Assembly: GCA_958496175.1 (NCBI GenBank)
Contig: OY292277.1
Span: forward strand, 35,785,050 to 35,849,049
Reading direction: 5' to 3'
Length of the DNA stretch: 64,000 nucleotides
Source of the DNA: Sisyra terminalis
Taxonomy: Eukaryota; Arthropoda; Insecta; Neuroptera; Sisyridae
Translations under genes and position numbers: made by a program
The notes under the pieces: model-generated
The model's database searches: none
What the model saw: the letters and a program-made list of their open reading frames with translations, nothing else
What the model was told of the DNA's origin: nothing
Part shown: positions 46,284-58,795 of the stretch, piece by piece
Position numbering within the stretch: position 1 is the first letter of the stretch
Layout of the letters: every line of letters starts with the position of its first letter

Positions 46284-46442
46284 AGCAGGCCATTCACACT
46301 CCGACTTGCAGTTCAACTAGTCGGACTACTAGTTGGATCTTTTAGCTGGATCGCTTACATGATCCGACTAATCCAACTAAACATCCAACTTCGAAAATCG
46401 GACCACAAGTTGGACTGCAAGTCGGAGCGTGAATGGCCTGCT
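46284..46442. mobile_element. PIF/Harbinger-type MITE, copy 2
   Basis: AGCAGGCCATTCACACTCCG at the left and CGGAGCGTGAATGGCCTGCT at the right are near-perfect inverted termini. TAA duplications lie at 46281-46283 and 46443-46445. The first ~30 bp of both ends match copy 1 at 7247. The interior again has CTAGTCGGACTACTAGTTGG palindromes. It is non-coding. Confidence 0.85.
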
Positions 46443-46599
46443 TAAGAAACTAGTTGTAATCAAGAAAAAAATTGAGTCATACGACATACATGATTATTCG
46501 TTAATTTATTAATTGTGACTTGGAAATGATAGCTATTTATCAATGTTAAAATTGATTTTCTAATACCATTAAAACAAAAATTACTGCCGAATCGCATTG

Positions 46600-46850
46600 A
46601 ATACTTATCGAAGCTTAAGTTGAACATCCTCTTAGATAATCTCAGTGTTTTAAGGAACTTTAAAAAATTGAAAATCGTGATATCGACGTGGAGAACGAAG
46701 AACGTGGAAAGCTACCGACAAAGTTTGAAGACATCGAATTGTAAGAGTTGATGGATGAGAATGGTAGTCAACCGCGACAATTTGACCTACTACCTTACGG
46801 TAGTACATTAGAACCAAGCTTTAGCGCAAAAAACCACTAGAATATCAAAA
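46600..46850 (+). pseudogene. Mariner transposase N-terminal remnant
   Basis: From 46679 the frame reads DIDVENEERGKLPTKFEDIE, a stop, then ELMDENGSQPRQ. This matches the mariner helix-turn-helix linker (D.D..ERSGRP..FED.EL..LLDED). The nucleotide sequence is clearly related to the remnant at 49905-50395. The catalytic DDD domain is absent. Confidence 0.65.
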
Positions 46851-49446
46851 TAGATATACTCACCTGTAGAATTATTCAATAGAACAGCCACGAGAGTACC
46901 TTTACCAGAAAAAGTTCTAGAAGACTAGAAAATGAAACAGCCGGTATCAAGATCAATGAAATGGCTATTAACAACTTACATTAAGCAAATGATTGTATTC
47001 TTAATAACTATAATATATTTATACTTAATATTTTCCTTATTATACTATATATACTTATAATATATTTAAACAAGATTTAAAATAAAATATTTTTAAAAAC
47101 TGTCGATTTGCTATTCGAACCATTACATAATAAATGTAAATAATATAGTTATAGTTATGTGCAAATTTTTATGGTAAATCTAGATCATAAGTTTCATTCC
47201 TGTACATCAATTGTTGAAAAACTTTGTCTCCTTCGATTTCCGTAGTTCAGCATTCATATGTGTATCAATTTTATTTCGTGGATGGCATATAAATGCGATA
47301 GTGCAAATTTTGGTTCATAAATTTACTATACTAAAAATTTAGTAATAATTTTTACCACTGTTTATTCGAATTCAAAGATATTTGATATATTGACTTTAGT
47401 TTCGATTATTGAAAAAAATCAACTTTGTGCAAACGGTTGCACAAATTTTATTAATTTATAAACAGAATTTAAACCAAGTCATTTTTATCGAAGGTAAGAG
47501 GCATCAGTGTGTCTTAAAGTTGTTTAGTAAAATTTTCCTAACGCTTTAATTTGACCATCCAAAGTCGACAAGTCGACAAAGAAAAAGCAGATTTAAAACA
47601 TAACTTTTAACATGTTCTTACAGATATATAACGGGATTTTTTAATTCATATATCAAACTCACAAATTATTGCAAACTATGGTAAACTGAAATATTAAAAA
47701 GTCGGAACTTTGATTACTAAAATTTTAGTAAGCGTTTCTGAGTCTCACTAAATTCATTTACTCCTACCTATTTCTAAATTGAAAGCTCAAAGTTAATTCT
47801 CAGGAGCTTTCCATTCATTTCTACGGATTAAATATGAAGAAGAAATAATATCTGCTGACATTCATAATGATTGATTATTTACCGATTAAACCAATAAAAT
47901 ACAAAAGTCCACCGAAAGCACTTTAGGTGTCAGAATTAATTCTATACACATCTCACAAATCAACGGAAAAAAGTTTTTACTCGGACTATTCGATAAAAAT
48001 AATTACATTTAGTCGTCAACTAGATAATCTAATTCTATTGAATTATTTCCATAGTTTAATGAGGGACTCTATAAATATGAAAATGTTGATAAACTTTTTC
48101 ACTGTGATTTTAAATAGACAAAAAAGCTCTTATTTATATAAAGCTTGTTTGATCCACTTCAAAACAAACTTATTTTAACCTTTTCCACTTCCACGTATTA
48201 TATTAAACGTTTTCGACTAAATGTTTAATCCTTGAACCCAAATATAACTTTCTAAGTTGACTTATTAATTTATCCTTTATATTATATTTACTTATGTAAA
48301 ATATGAGCTTAAATGAACTTAAATCCTCCGGAATTCTAGATATTTATGTTAAATTATCTTGAAGATTACCATAAGCGGTTAAATGTACGAATGAAAAAAA
48401 ACAAAGGAAGATTGAAATAAAATTTTAATCGGAGCAATTATGACTCATTAAAATTAGATGAGAATGTTGAGATTGGGAAATGATTCTATTTTGCTTCTAT
48501 GAACTATGCATTAAAACTGTTAATTAAGCCTTAGTAAATTTAAACTGTAATTTTGGTAAGGTAATCATGTTAAGTGAAATCAATTCGATATTTGCTTACA
48601 TGCTGATATTAATTGATCGAATCAATACAACCAATTCAATGGCTTCATAATCTATATAGGTAGAGGCCGTTGATTGGACGTCCCTCTTTGATATTGTGAG
48701 TTCTTATCGAAGGTCCCTTGGGACTAGAATGGAGCATAAATATATGACGTCCGGGAGATTGGATGCAGGGAAGGAAAGTTTAATATTGAAACGAACATTA
48801 TGCCACTGCTTTATTATACATTCAATGCATTATCTTCGTCTATTCACTATATTGATTGAAGAACATTTATTTCAAGCAATTTCTAGGCCAACTTGGAACA
48901 AATGATTTTGATTTATTTTTGGGAGAAGTAGGGTAAATCTCCTTAGAATAATAAAATGTGCAGCGTGCAGTAACTACAAGATGAATTTGTTTGCTTGTTT
49001 TACCAATATTTTATCGGGGAAAATGTTGGCAAGGAGAAAATGGTCAGAAAATATTATAAATAAGAGCAAATAAAAATATTAGGTTTACTATCAATAAACC
49101 TAATTTCATAAAAATATAGTTGAGAATATTTTAAAGATATACTGCTATACCAGGATGTTCAATTGCATCAGCTATTAAATGTGCTGGATGACTTTTAATT
49201 TCAATGAAAAAATTTAGGATTACAGTTTGGGGCACCCGAATTGCTACACTATCGTCGTCATTGTATTTTTATTGCATAAGCTGCAAAAATTCTAAAATTT
49301 TTAAAAATTGGCCAATTTCTTATTGGTACCTACATAATGGACCTAAGCTTTTTGCTCCGATTATATATTGAAATAATTGTTGCTTTAATTGATACGGTAG
49401 TTAAAAAATCGACTTGCTTAATTTGAAACAAAATGGTAACCTACTG
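46851..49446. other. AT-rich intergenic DNA
   Basis: No gene or bordered repeat recognised. The short frames at 47927-48178 and 48696-48905 have no recognisable content. Confidence 0.5.
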
Positions 49447-49550
49447 AATTTTCCACAAATCGAGAAATATTGAAAATTTGTTCGATACGAGGATTAAGCC
49501 TAGAACCTACCAGTTTTGAGAGGGCCACTTTGACCACTCGACCACCAGTA
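49447..49550 (-). mobile_element. tRNA-derived SINE, partial copy 3
   Basis: On the minus strand: CTGGTGGTCGAGTGGTCAAA (A-box region), a GGCCCTCTCAAAACTGGTAG block, CTCGTATCGAACAAAT and ATATTTCTCGATTTG. The body downstream of this point is missing or diverged. Confidence 0.7.
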
Positions 49551-49904
49551 AATTACATTTTAAATATATGATATTATTACCAACACCTCATTCAATTCTT
49601 ACCAGGTCAATTCCTTGATCGATTCCCCACCTTTTGTATCGTCACACTATGGACCCAAACCTAACCAAACGACCCATAATTTGGCAAATGCCAATTAATT
49701 GATCTTAATGTATGGACGGGCACTAAAATATAGGTATTATTTGTTTCGTTTAAGCAGAAATGCGTTTAAATTTATTGATATGTTGTTATGGAACCGGATT
49801 TTATTTCTGAAAAATAAGCTTCCATTTAAGCTACATGAAAGTACTTATGTTATTCAAAATGATTTCTTCTATTAATTATTTATTTTTGCCGTTTTTGTTA
49901 CAAC
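49551..49904. other. AT-rich spacer
   Basis: Nothing recognised. Confidence 0.5.
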
Positions 49905-50395
49905 TTTTGGATGCCATGCCAAAGAAATTGTTCATCTTTTCAGTAAAATCTCTCCGAATTATTTCTGTAGACCTTCTTACGATATGAAGTGCTGTTCAGC
50001 AAATGCATACCCCATAGATACAAATAATTAATAACCTGATGGAGCTTAAACCGCTTGCGAAAGTATTTCCAAACTAAATGCCTTAATCATATCCTTCACT
50101 CGTTTTTCCGTGTAGCCAGGGGAATTACAATGCAGCAAAATCACTTTGTATTTCATATTTTACTCCGGTCGTATTTCGCGCTAAAGCTTGAATCAAATCA
50201 ACTGTCGTAAGTCGTTACGTTTGACCACCATCTTCATCCGATAACTTTTACAGCTCAATGTCTTCACGTTTTCGATGGTTATCCACGTTTTTCGGTTTTC
50301 ACATCAATATCATCATTTTCAATTTTTCAAAACACTGAGATTTTTTGAGAGTATGCTCAACGTAAGCTTTGATAAGCGCTTAATGTGATTCTGTA
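49905..50395 (-). pseudogene. Mariner transposase remnant with internal deletion
   Basis: Minus strand. The N-terminal part (DIDVKTEKRG, then LSDEDGGQT-like) matches the remnant at 46600. It jumps, after an ARNTTGV-like block, to the C-terminal part: VILLHCNSPGYTEKRVKDMI, AFSLEILSQ, SMGYAFAEQHF and a final WHGIQ-like block. In active mariners the second motif reads LLHDNA.PH, so the catalytic Asp is Cys here. Roughly the central third is deleted and there are several stops and frameshifts. Confidence 0.8.
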
Positions 50396-50785
50396 ACATC
50401 TTTTGTTTAAATGGCAACTGAAAATCAATGCTATCCCGAATCTTACATTTTAGGACCCAAAATTGAAATGTTCATTAGTATTAAAACGAAGAAGTCACAG
50501 GAAATTTACGAACTTTAAATAACGAATTAGAAATTCTGGTCAAATATCAAAATAAAAAAAATACCTTAATAACAAAATGTGGCAGACCCTGTAATAGCAG
50601 CCACTCCCGCTTATTGGCAAATTCCAATTTCATATTGTCACAGCTAATAGAAAAACACATTGGTTAATCAATAAAATTAAATATAAAACAACGAATTTCA
50701 ATGTCCTATAAGCACTCCTGCAACTTACGGGGCTATTTTATAAGTCGTAAATTTGGATGCGGTATAACGTAATATGTAAAACATT
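50396..50785. other. AT-rich spacer
   Basis: Nothing recognised. Confidence 0.5.
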
Positions 50786-50793
50786 GTTTGGAT

Positions 50794-51004
50794 CAATGGT
50801 TCTTAACTTGGGTTCAATCGAGCCCCAGGGGATAGGATCTCGTGGGTTCTTAAGGGTTTTGTTCATTTTGTGTATCTAAGTATAACTATATATCTTGGTT
50901 TGAATTAGAAAAAAACATATTTTTTTTCCAATTTGGATGGGTTTGGTGAATGAGCATATGAAACCGATACGGATCAGTACCACTAATAAGGTTAAGAACC
51001 ACTG
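50794..51004. mobile_element. hAT MITE, 211 bp
   Basis: The termini CAATGGTTCTTAACTT and AGGTTAAGAACCACTG are inverted repeats. The flanks GTTTGGAT (50786-50793) and GTTTAGAC (51005-51012) agree at 6 of 8 positions, consistent with an old 8-bp target duplication. It is non-coding. Confidence 0.8.
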
Positions 51005-51012
51005 GTTTAGAC

Positions 51013-51595
51013 TTTTATTTAAATGTTTATAGTTTACATTTGTTAAATATATTACATAAACATGAAACAATAAATTGTTTATACTATTTAAACAGTATCA
51101 TCGGTTTGTCTTTAAAATTTGTATCGTTTTCTGTCGAACGATAATTCAATTTTTTACGATGTTGAACTTTTCCTTCATTTATATTCACATTTCCTTAGCT
51201 TAGACTTTTCCTGAATTGATTCGTGTCGAGCATTTTCAGAACAAAATAGTTTATTTTTTATTATCAGAAGAACAGAAAACTTTTATCAGAGGAACAAGGA
51301 CTCCAATTCTTCTTCCTTCTTTTATCTTGGTTGAATCCTCGTTTTCTTCATTAAAAGTATTTTTTCTTTATTGATTTTCTTGGTGACCCATTTGGTTTTC
51401 GTTTTAATACGTAAACTTTGGTAAACGTCTTGTATGGGTTACTAAACATTTTTTTTTTTGGTTCAATACGTTTTCATCGTGAGTAAATCGTTTGCTCCTT
51501 AATCTTTATTCGTCCCCTGTTCGACTTTTAAGAACTGGAAGAGACCGAATCCAATTCTGATGGTGTGATGAATCGCGGTATTTGTTTCATATTAG
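51013..51595. other. AT-rich spacer
   Basis: Nothing recognised. Confidence 0.5.
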
Positions 51596-51599
51596 TTAA

Positions 51600-52325
51600 G
51601 GGGGGAAGCTGGTCTAGAATTTTGAAGAAACCGATTTTTTTTTTGTATAAAAGGTACTTTAGGGTCTTAAAAATAACATACCAAAGGATGGATGCCGGCA
51701 AAAATGTCTAAATGCCCAAACTTTCGCAGATTAAAGGTATATACGCATTTAATATGATTTTATAGTACTTAAAACTTTAAACGCGTTTTTCTCGAAATCA
51801 CTTTTTTTGAACTGGCCGAAGACATAACTCGAGCAAATCTTAATCGATCTATACGAAATTTTGACACTACATTCGAAATACCTTTCTTCGGAGACGTACG
51901 TAGGATTTTTTTTTATATTGCATAGTTTTTTTTTAATCAACAATTTTGTCTTTTTTTTATAGTGAAAATTTTAATGTTTTGTTCAAACGTGCACCATTTC
52001 GCGAAAAAACAAAACATCGAAAAAATTCTACGTACGTCTCTTGCTGTTGTTATATAGAAACTACAAATTTTCAGGATTTTGTTCCAGGACCAAAATTAAG
52101 GAGGTTACATCTTCGGCCATGGACCCGTCTAAAAAATGAGGTGCCTCCGAAGAAATGCTGGACAGCCGCCATTTTGAATTTAATTGACACGAAAAAATTT
52201 GTATTTGTATATTAAAACCTAAATTATAAAAACTTTTTCACAGATTTTCGATTGATCTTTTTGTTGAGTCACAAAAAAATCATAAATTATGCCCATTTTT
52301 TCACGCTCTAGACCAGCTTCCCCCC
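51600..52325. mobile_element. piggyBac-type (TTAA) non-autonomous element, 726 bp
   Basis: Perfect 19-bp terminal inverted repeats (GGGGGGAAGCTGGTCTAGA and its reverse complement) are flanked on both sides by TTAA (51596-51599 and 52326-52329). TTAA targeting is the hallmark of piggyBac-like transposases. The interior is a long imperfect foldback: TGGCCGAAGA occurs in both halves in opposite orientation (near 51818 and 52117), as does AGACGTACGTAG (near 51892 and 52030). Short frames inside carry no transposase motif, so it must be mobilised in trans. Confidence 0.85.
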
Positions 52326-52329
52326 TTAA

Positions 52330-54330
52330 GAAAAGAATTATATTTATCCTCGTATCTTCATAAAAAGAAGAAATTGAACCAATTTAACCTTATATTCATA
52401 AAATTGGCCTTACGGTAAAAGAATCGAAAGAAACTACATATTAAAGATGAATTGATTAAATGCCTATTAGCTGTTACTTTAAAAGACAAAGAGAAAATCT
52501 AAATGAATTAAAATAATCACATTTTGTTTTAAATATTCATATGATAACATTTCATTTCATATGTTTAGAAGTCTCTTACTTGTGTTCACCAATTTATAAC
52601 AACCCCATTAGCTATTTTGCTTTCATTCGAGCCTGTTTATGATTTAGCGCCGTTTAACCCCACGTGTGTATGCTTATAAGGTAATTCTGCCCTTACTTGA
52701 TTATGTTGAAAGTTTCAAATATTTAGTTATGTAATAATAACAATACGAAAAGCTTTTGTATTGCCTCCATAGTAACTTGCCATATTGCATTCTGGATATA
52801 ACATTGTATTCTATTTCTCGCATATATTTAATGTAATAAGAATACGTTATATATGCTCAGTAAATGAGGATGTGTAGGTAAAATGTTACTTAAAATATTC
52901 ATAGAATTAATAAGGAGAGAGTGTTGGGAAAATTTTAGGGGAAAGAGGGTTGCCATAGAACGACTATGAGAGCAACAAAGAGTTCTCGGTGAATAAGATA
53001 ATATCATACCTCTTAAATATAGCGATAACAATAAACAGCAATAAAATGAGGTTGTCTGGGGTGAAATTAGCAAGGAAGAAAATTTAATTTGAAAATTAAA
53101 ACGTTTTGAAAAGCACCGAAAGAATGTTTTGAAAGCGTTTTAAAAAACCCGAAACATGCAAATATCCGTAACAAATTTGCGGGTTGTTCGTAAAATGTTA
53201 GTTGGTTAAACTACATGGGAATTGGGAATATGAAAATAAAAAATATCATTGAAACTATTAAACTGGAAAGAATATACACAAACGATAAAAAAGGATTGCA
53301 ATAAAGAAACGAGTATCTGGCGAGATAAAAGCGTGAGGAAGAGGGCGACAAGCGGAAATATAACGTGCTATAATTTCTTATTATTTTTACAAGAAATGAA
53401 CAATAAATTTTCATTAGTTCACAAAAGCTCGACATTGTCTTAATAACTGGAAACGCGAAGCTTTTTATCGTGTAATATTGTATATAGTACGTAGATAGAT
53501 ACGGAGCTGTTGATTATTATTTATTTTTAACGTTGTCGTCTTTTTGTCGTTGTTGTAATTTATTTTATTATTATTACGAACGCTAGATCTTGAAACAATC
53601 TCATATTTTTCCAATCGTGAAAGCTTCACGTCAATTTCATATTTCGCTAATGACGGATTGCAAATTAAAAAATAATTGGAATGAATGATGAATTGAAAAT
53701 ATTAATACATTTTCTTTGGGAAATAATAAATTGCTTTTACTGTGTTTAATAATATTTCATATTCGAGTGATTCCATATGAAATCGGCAAATGGGGTGCAT
53801 CGCATGTTAATGATTTTAATAAAAAAAATAAGGATAATCTTTGGGGTACTAGAACTACTTAATCACCGTCATTTATTTATTTTTTTAATTACATACTTTT
53901 TGATCAGTACCCATTCGAAATCAAAAAGTGGTTCAATTTCATACTTGTACGTAATGGGTGCTAGCTTTTCATTTAGAATAAATATTGAAGTGATTGGTGC
54001 TTTACTTCATAAAGTATTAAAAGTAAATTCTTTTTATAAAAGAAAACTCAATTGGCAAGACCAGAAGCAAAGTAGCGACCATACGAAGTTTGCACAATTT
54101 TACTCATTTTTACGATTTTCATTTGGGTCCCGTGGTAAACTAGGTGCAGATTAAAAACTGATATTTTTAACGAAAAATTATCCCATGAAGAAGTTCGCAT
54201 TGTGTAAAAACAGTATTTTCTATGAAATCAAAAATTTTGAAAATTGACTATTTTAAATAAAGCTCAACTTTGAGCCCCAAAAAATTCATTTAGAGGAAAA
54301 AATAAAAATCTATTATTTTGAGAAAATATA
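52330..54330. other. AT-rich intergenic DNA
   Basis: No gene is recognised in this 2-kb stretch. Open frames of 60-125 codons (52828-53073, 53211-53443, 53777-54154) show no known motif. Confidence 0.45.
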
Positions 54331-54338
54331 GTCTATAC

Positions 54339-54584
54339 CAGGGATGGCGAACTTTTTTGAGGCGTGGGTCGAATTTCGTTCATATTTTTTAAACGCTAGT
54401 TTGTGCGTCACTAGTGGGCATGGCGCACATTCGCGCCTTACAAGGTAAAACAGAGAGGAGACGATACAAGAGCTATGGAAGTCTCTTTCTACAAACATAA
54501 CAAATGGCTGCCTAGATATCGTGGGTGTCAAAAAGCTTGCGTGGGTCAGTGTCTGACCCACGGGTCATAGGTTCGCCGTCACTG
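54339..54584. mobile_element. hAT MITE, 246 bp, with exact target duplication
   Basis: The termini CAGGGATGGCGAAC and GTTCGCCGTCACTG are inverted repeats (11 of 14). GTCTATAC at 54331-54338 and 54585-54592 is an identical 8-bp target duplication. Subterminal GTGGGTC and GACCCAC words are inverted. It is a different family from the hAT MITEs at 21152 and 50794. The exact duplication suggests a fairly recent insertion. Confidence 0.9.
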
Positions 54585-54592
54585 GTCTATAC

Positions 54593-57080
54593 CTTCGTTA
54601 ATAATGTTCAGCTAATGCCATTCTGTTATTTTAACCTCTCTTGAAATCCTCCTATATGATTTTTTCAAAATAAAATACTATTTTTACAAAAATCAAAACA
54701 ATGATACATGTGAATTTACAATGTTACACATACAATGTTACATACGAATTAGGGATTAAAATACCCGACCAAAAGTTCAATACCGGTATTCGGTGTTTTT
54801 CTTGATCTTAATACCGAAATACAGGTTTTAATGTTGGTAATTGGAACTTTAGAGAAAGAAAGAAAACAAAGGTGTTCCTTTGTTTTATTTGTAAGTTCAA
54901 GTAGAGAGAGTAAATATCACAAAACAACATTTGTAAAATATAAATAATAACAGTATATAAAGAATCACAAAAACGTAAAGAAACGACAAACATTGTATGT
55001 ATTAAAATCACAAGAAAGTGTAAATATCACTATTCAGTTTATGGTATTACTACAAATTGTTGAAATGTGATTTTTATAAACATAATGCATCAATTGTATA
55101 GTCTTTAAGTCAGCAACGTTATTTTATGCAAAAATTACCAACTCCCGAAATCGCCCTTTCAGTATCTATAGTACTGTTAGCAAAGCGCTATATACTTTTT
55201 CCAAGTATTTACTTCTTTGTCCCTCATCTTCAAATAAATCAATTACTCGTCAGATAGTTTTGAACATAACTAATAAATAATAATTTTTGTATTGTTTTAA
55301 AGTTTGTTGAAATGTTTATAGATATCGATAACTCTAATTTTTGTGCCAAAAACAATTCCTTTTCCCTATCAAAACAAATGTCTTCATCATCTTTGATAAC
55401 TCTACCGATTTATTCTGAATGTAGAAAGGTTTATGGGTAAGAATTTAAATGAATATTTACTATAAACTTGAAATCAAATTTGAATTGGTTAGTTTTTTTT
55501 TTCTTTTTCGATTTTCAATTTTATAACCATTATTGTTATATAAATTCTCTAAGACATTTTTTAATTTAAACTTTGTGTTCACAGTCCAATTAATTTCACC
55601 CACTAGGGTGACATAAAAGCAAAAGCGTAGACTATTTTCCTACTATGGTGATTTCTGAACATATAGTGGAAATAATTTTTGAAAAATCTAGTAAATACCA
55701 AAAAAGTTACAAAATTGTTGTAATTGTGGCGGTACCACCTCTTGACATATTTCCCATTATGTATTGCAAGATTGGAATACCTCCTTTTATATTATCTTAG
55801 CAATTCTTAGCAACAATGCGCTGTAAGTGGCCGAAAAAACAATTAAGCCATGTTTGAATTTTTCGGAACACGAGAACGAACAAATTGCCTATCTCATTCG
55901 TTCTCCTGATATTTTACTTTTTCTGGATCCATCATTTAAAATGGTAAAATTAGATTCAAGAATGAAATATTTGACGATAAAAAATTAAATTTACAATATT
56001 TCAAAAATAAATTGATGCACCAAAAGCATAATCGACCTCAACAACTCTAGACAATAACCACAATTTTGTTACAATAATAATTTAAATTTCATACACCCAC
56101 ATTAAAACAATATTTATTCATTACAAATTTAAATAAATAAATTAATTTCATTGAATTGTGTAATCAAATGCTTTAACAACTAAATAAGCAACAATTATAT
56201 TGCACTCGATGAGATGCTGGACTCATTTCCTTGCTTACTTATTATTTTAATCAATGTTAACATTTAATTGAACGAAAGATAACAAACTGTTAAATTAAGT
56301 CCTGTGTCTTGTTTTCACTTTGATATTAAACTGAGGTCTAAAATTTAAAGAAAAAAATTTGTACATATATTTACATGTTTCTATAATGATTGCTTGGAGC
56401 AAATCTCACAATTAGAAGTTTTGCTGAAAAAAATAGCTATCGTCTTTAAAATGCAAGCGGATTTGTTAGTTCAATAGTTATTATAAGCTCAAGATGAAAT
56501 TTATATCGAAACACCTTCGAAAACCAGAACACGATGTTTTATAAAAAAAAAACTCATAACTCCATTTTCTTCTTCAACCATCATGATCAACACTTTGATA
56601 CCATTTATTACATTAAAAGAAGTAAATAAAACCATCTAACTAATATTACCTCAATTTATGTAATAAATAGATGACAATTAAATATTTCCAATCCTTTTAC
56701 TACAAAAAATATGAAATATTTTGAGTGTCAACTGTAAAATTGTTATTTTCTGAGGTTATCTTATAACGACGATGAAAAGCTTTAAAAATATCGAAAGCTT
56801 TTGATGGAAAAATAATCTATTTGCCAACTTCTACTTCCAATAGCATTTTACAAAATTTATTAATGATTTTTCATTCATATAGAATAGATTAAATCAATCG
56901 TAAATAATTTTTACAATACTTACTTTTTAAATTTTAAAAGTAAGAACTTTAAAGGCTTTTTTTGGAACTTTTTAGAAATCTTCTTAGGTTTTTTTTAGAA
57001 ATCGTCATGTGAGTGCTAAGAAACAATTTTTTCTTCTTCCTCTCACCTCTCTCTTCCCAGGAAAACAAATTGATTGAAAC
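54593..57080. other. AT-rich intergenic DNA
   Basis: No gene is recognised. Near 54750-54840 there are ATACCGGTATTCGG-type words suggestive of another decayed repeat without clear borders. Confidence 0.45.
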
Positions 57081-57225
57081 CTACTGGTGGCTGAGTGGTC
57101 AATATGACCGCTTCAAAACTAGTATATGATTGGTTCGATCCTCATATCGAGCAAATTTTTGATATTTCTCGATTACAGATTTTTATAAATCTTAGAGTCG
57201 CTTAAGATCTTAGTAGTTATAAAGC
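57081..57225 (+). mobile_element. tRNA-derived SINE, best-preserved copy
   Basis: The head starts CTACTGGTGGCTGAGTGG. The A box TGGCTGAGTGG (57088-57098) begins at position 8 and the B box GGTTCGATCC (57132-57141) at position 52, the spacing of a tRNA gene. The body follows: ATCGAGCAAATTTTTGATAT, TTTCTCGATTACAGATTTTT, TTAGAGTCGCTTAAGATCTT and AGTTATAAAG. The head does not fold as a full cloverleaf, so it is not a working tRNA gene. At least five other copies are in this window. Confidence 0.85.
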
Positions 57226-58795
57226 GATAGAACAATTAAAAAAATGATATCAGTTGAAAATCGAATTTAAAAAAAATTACTTCAACAAGCTTTAAAATTG
57301 AAGAGCTTTATATACAAAAAAAATATCGTACTATATAACGATTTAAACAAAAATCTTATTAGCATTTTTTTAAGGTTGAGTGGCAAAAGATGTTTAAAAG
57401 AGTCTGTTTTGGCCGTGGTTAATCAGCGTAAGGATCCGCCATCAAAAGCGGTAGGAAAAGGCAGCCTTATTTTAGTGAATGTCAATTTCCCCACATTCGG
57501 GAATGCGGGAATATTCCACATATTTAATTCGAATTTTCATGAATACGAATGCAAATATTTGATAATGGATGCTTCAGTTAAATAAAGAGTACTATTTAAA
57601 CAAAATATTGATGTTTTGTAACATCAGTTTCGATCAATAGTACTTAGTTACCTAATTTTTTTCACAAAAGACTTGTATTTATTTGGTGACACCTACCACT
57701 TATAGATAAAGAGATGATATCCTGCATAAATACATTATGAATCTTAGTATTCATAAATGATTCCCCACTTCGTTTTCAAAATACATTTATAATATATTTG
57801 CATGAATTATAGCGAGTACGAATACGATTGCAAGTATTAAAGAACATGCTAATGCGAATATTCATTGGATCACTACTTCTGTACTACCACTGTATTTGTA
57901 ATACAAGAAAATAAAAAACCCAACTGAGTTCCATTTTGCAGCATTCATTATCGACCAGTTCGCTATATGATTTATCTTATGATATTCTCTAATAAATGGA
58001 GAAACAATATAAAGCATGATAAGCTTCTAAATTGCTCCTTGTCTACCATAAGCCCTTTGCAACCACAAGAATTTAAACTTACAACCGCCATCCAGTAGAT
58101 TAATAAAGCAATGCCTTAAAGATTACCCCGCACATTTAGTCAACGGAACAAATTGTCACCAACTTAATTTATGTTAAATTATTGCATATCTACTTTTGCT
58201 TATTTACTATACATATTTAAGTAATGTTTTACCATTTGTATGAGAAATGTTAGTTTTTGATTGATATTTACGATGCAATAAAATTTTATAACTTTATGTA
58301 AACTTCCTTCTTAATATTAGACAATCTTAGATAATTTATGGGCAACACTATGCAAATAAGCGAACCATCCTTATGAAATTTCGGTTAGCAGGCGGGACTC
58401 TTAAATGTAGGCTAAAAGAGCATTAATAAATGTCTGTGGCCCACAATATTAATAAAACATTAAGTATATAAACATTGTAACTAAAATCATAGTTTTCGAC
58501 GTGGAAATTGAGGTGCATGATAGAAATTATCAATAATGAAAACGTGGAGAAAACTAATTTTATTTATTCATCAGATAAATCCAGATTCAATAGTAAATAC
58601 CACACTATCAAGTTTAATATGATTAATAAACGTGATAAACTACTTATCTTTGGCTTCATAAGTACCTTATATCAGTAAATTCATTTGTTATCACAAAAAA
58701 ACTGCATATTTACTCATTTACTCATAGAATTTATCCGCGTCGTATTATATTTTCCCTGTTTTTCTCTATAAGTAACAATTGTTGTGAAAATCAAT
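57226..58795. other. AT-rich intergenic DNA upstream of the SIAH-like gene
   Basis: No gene is recognised. The frame at 57298-57585 has no known motif. The promoter of the SIAH-like gene should lie in the last few hundred bases; I see no strong TATA box. Confidence 0.45.

Noticed and set aside
52828..54154. Genes in 52828-53073 and 53777-54154
   Set aside because: Composition-driven open frames without recognisable domains.
57081..57225. A functional tRNA gene
   Set aside because: A and B boxes are present, but the sequence does not give a proper acceptor stem and anticodon arm, and the same head recurs with a SINE body elsewhere.
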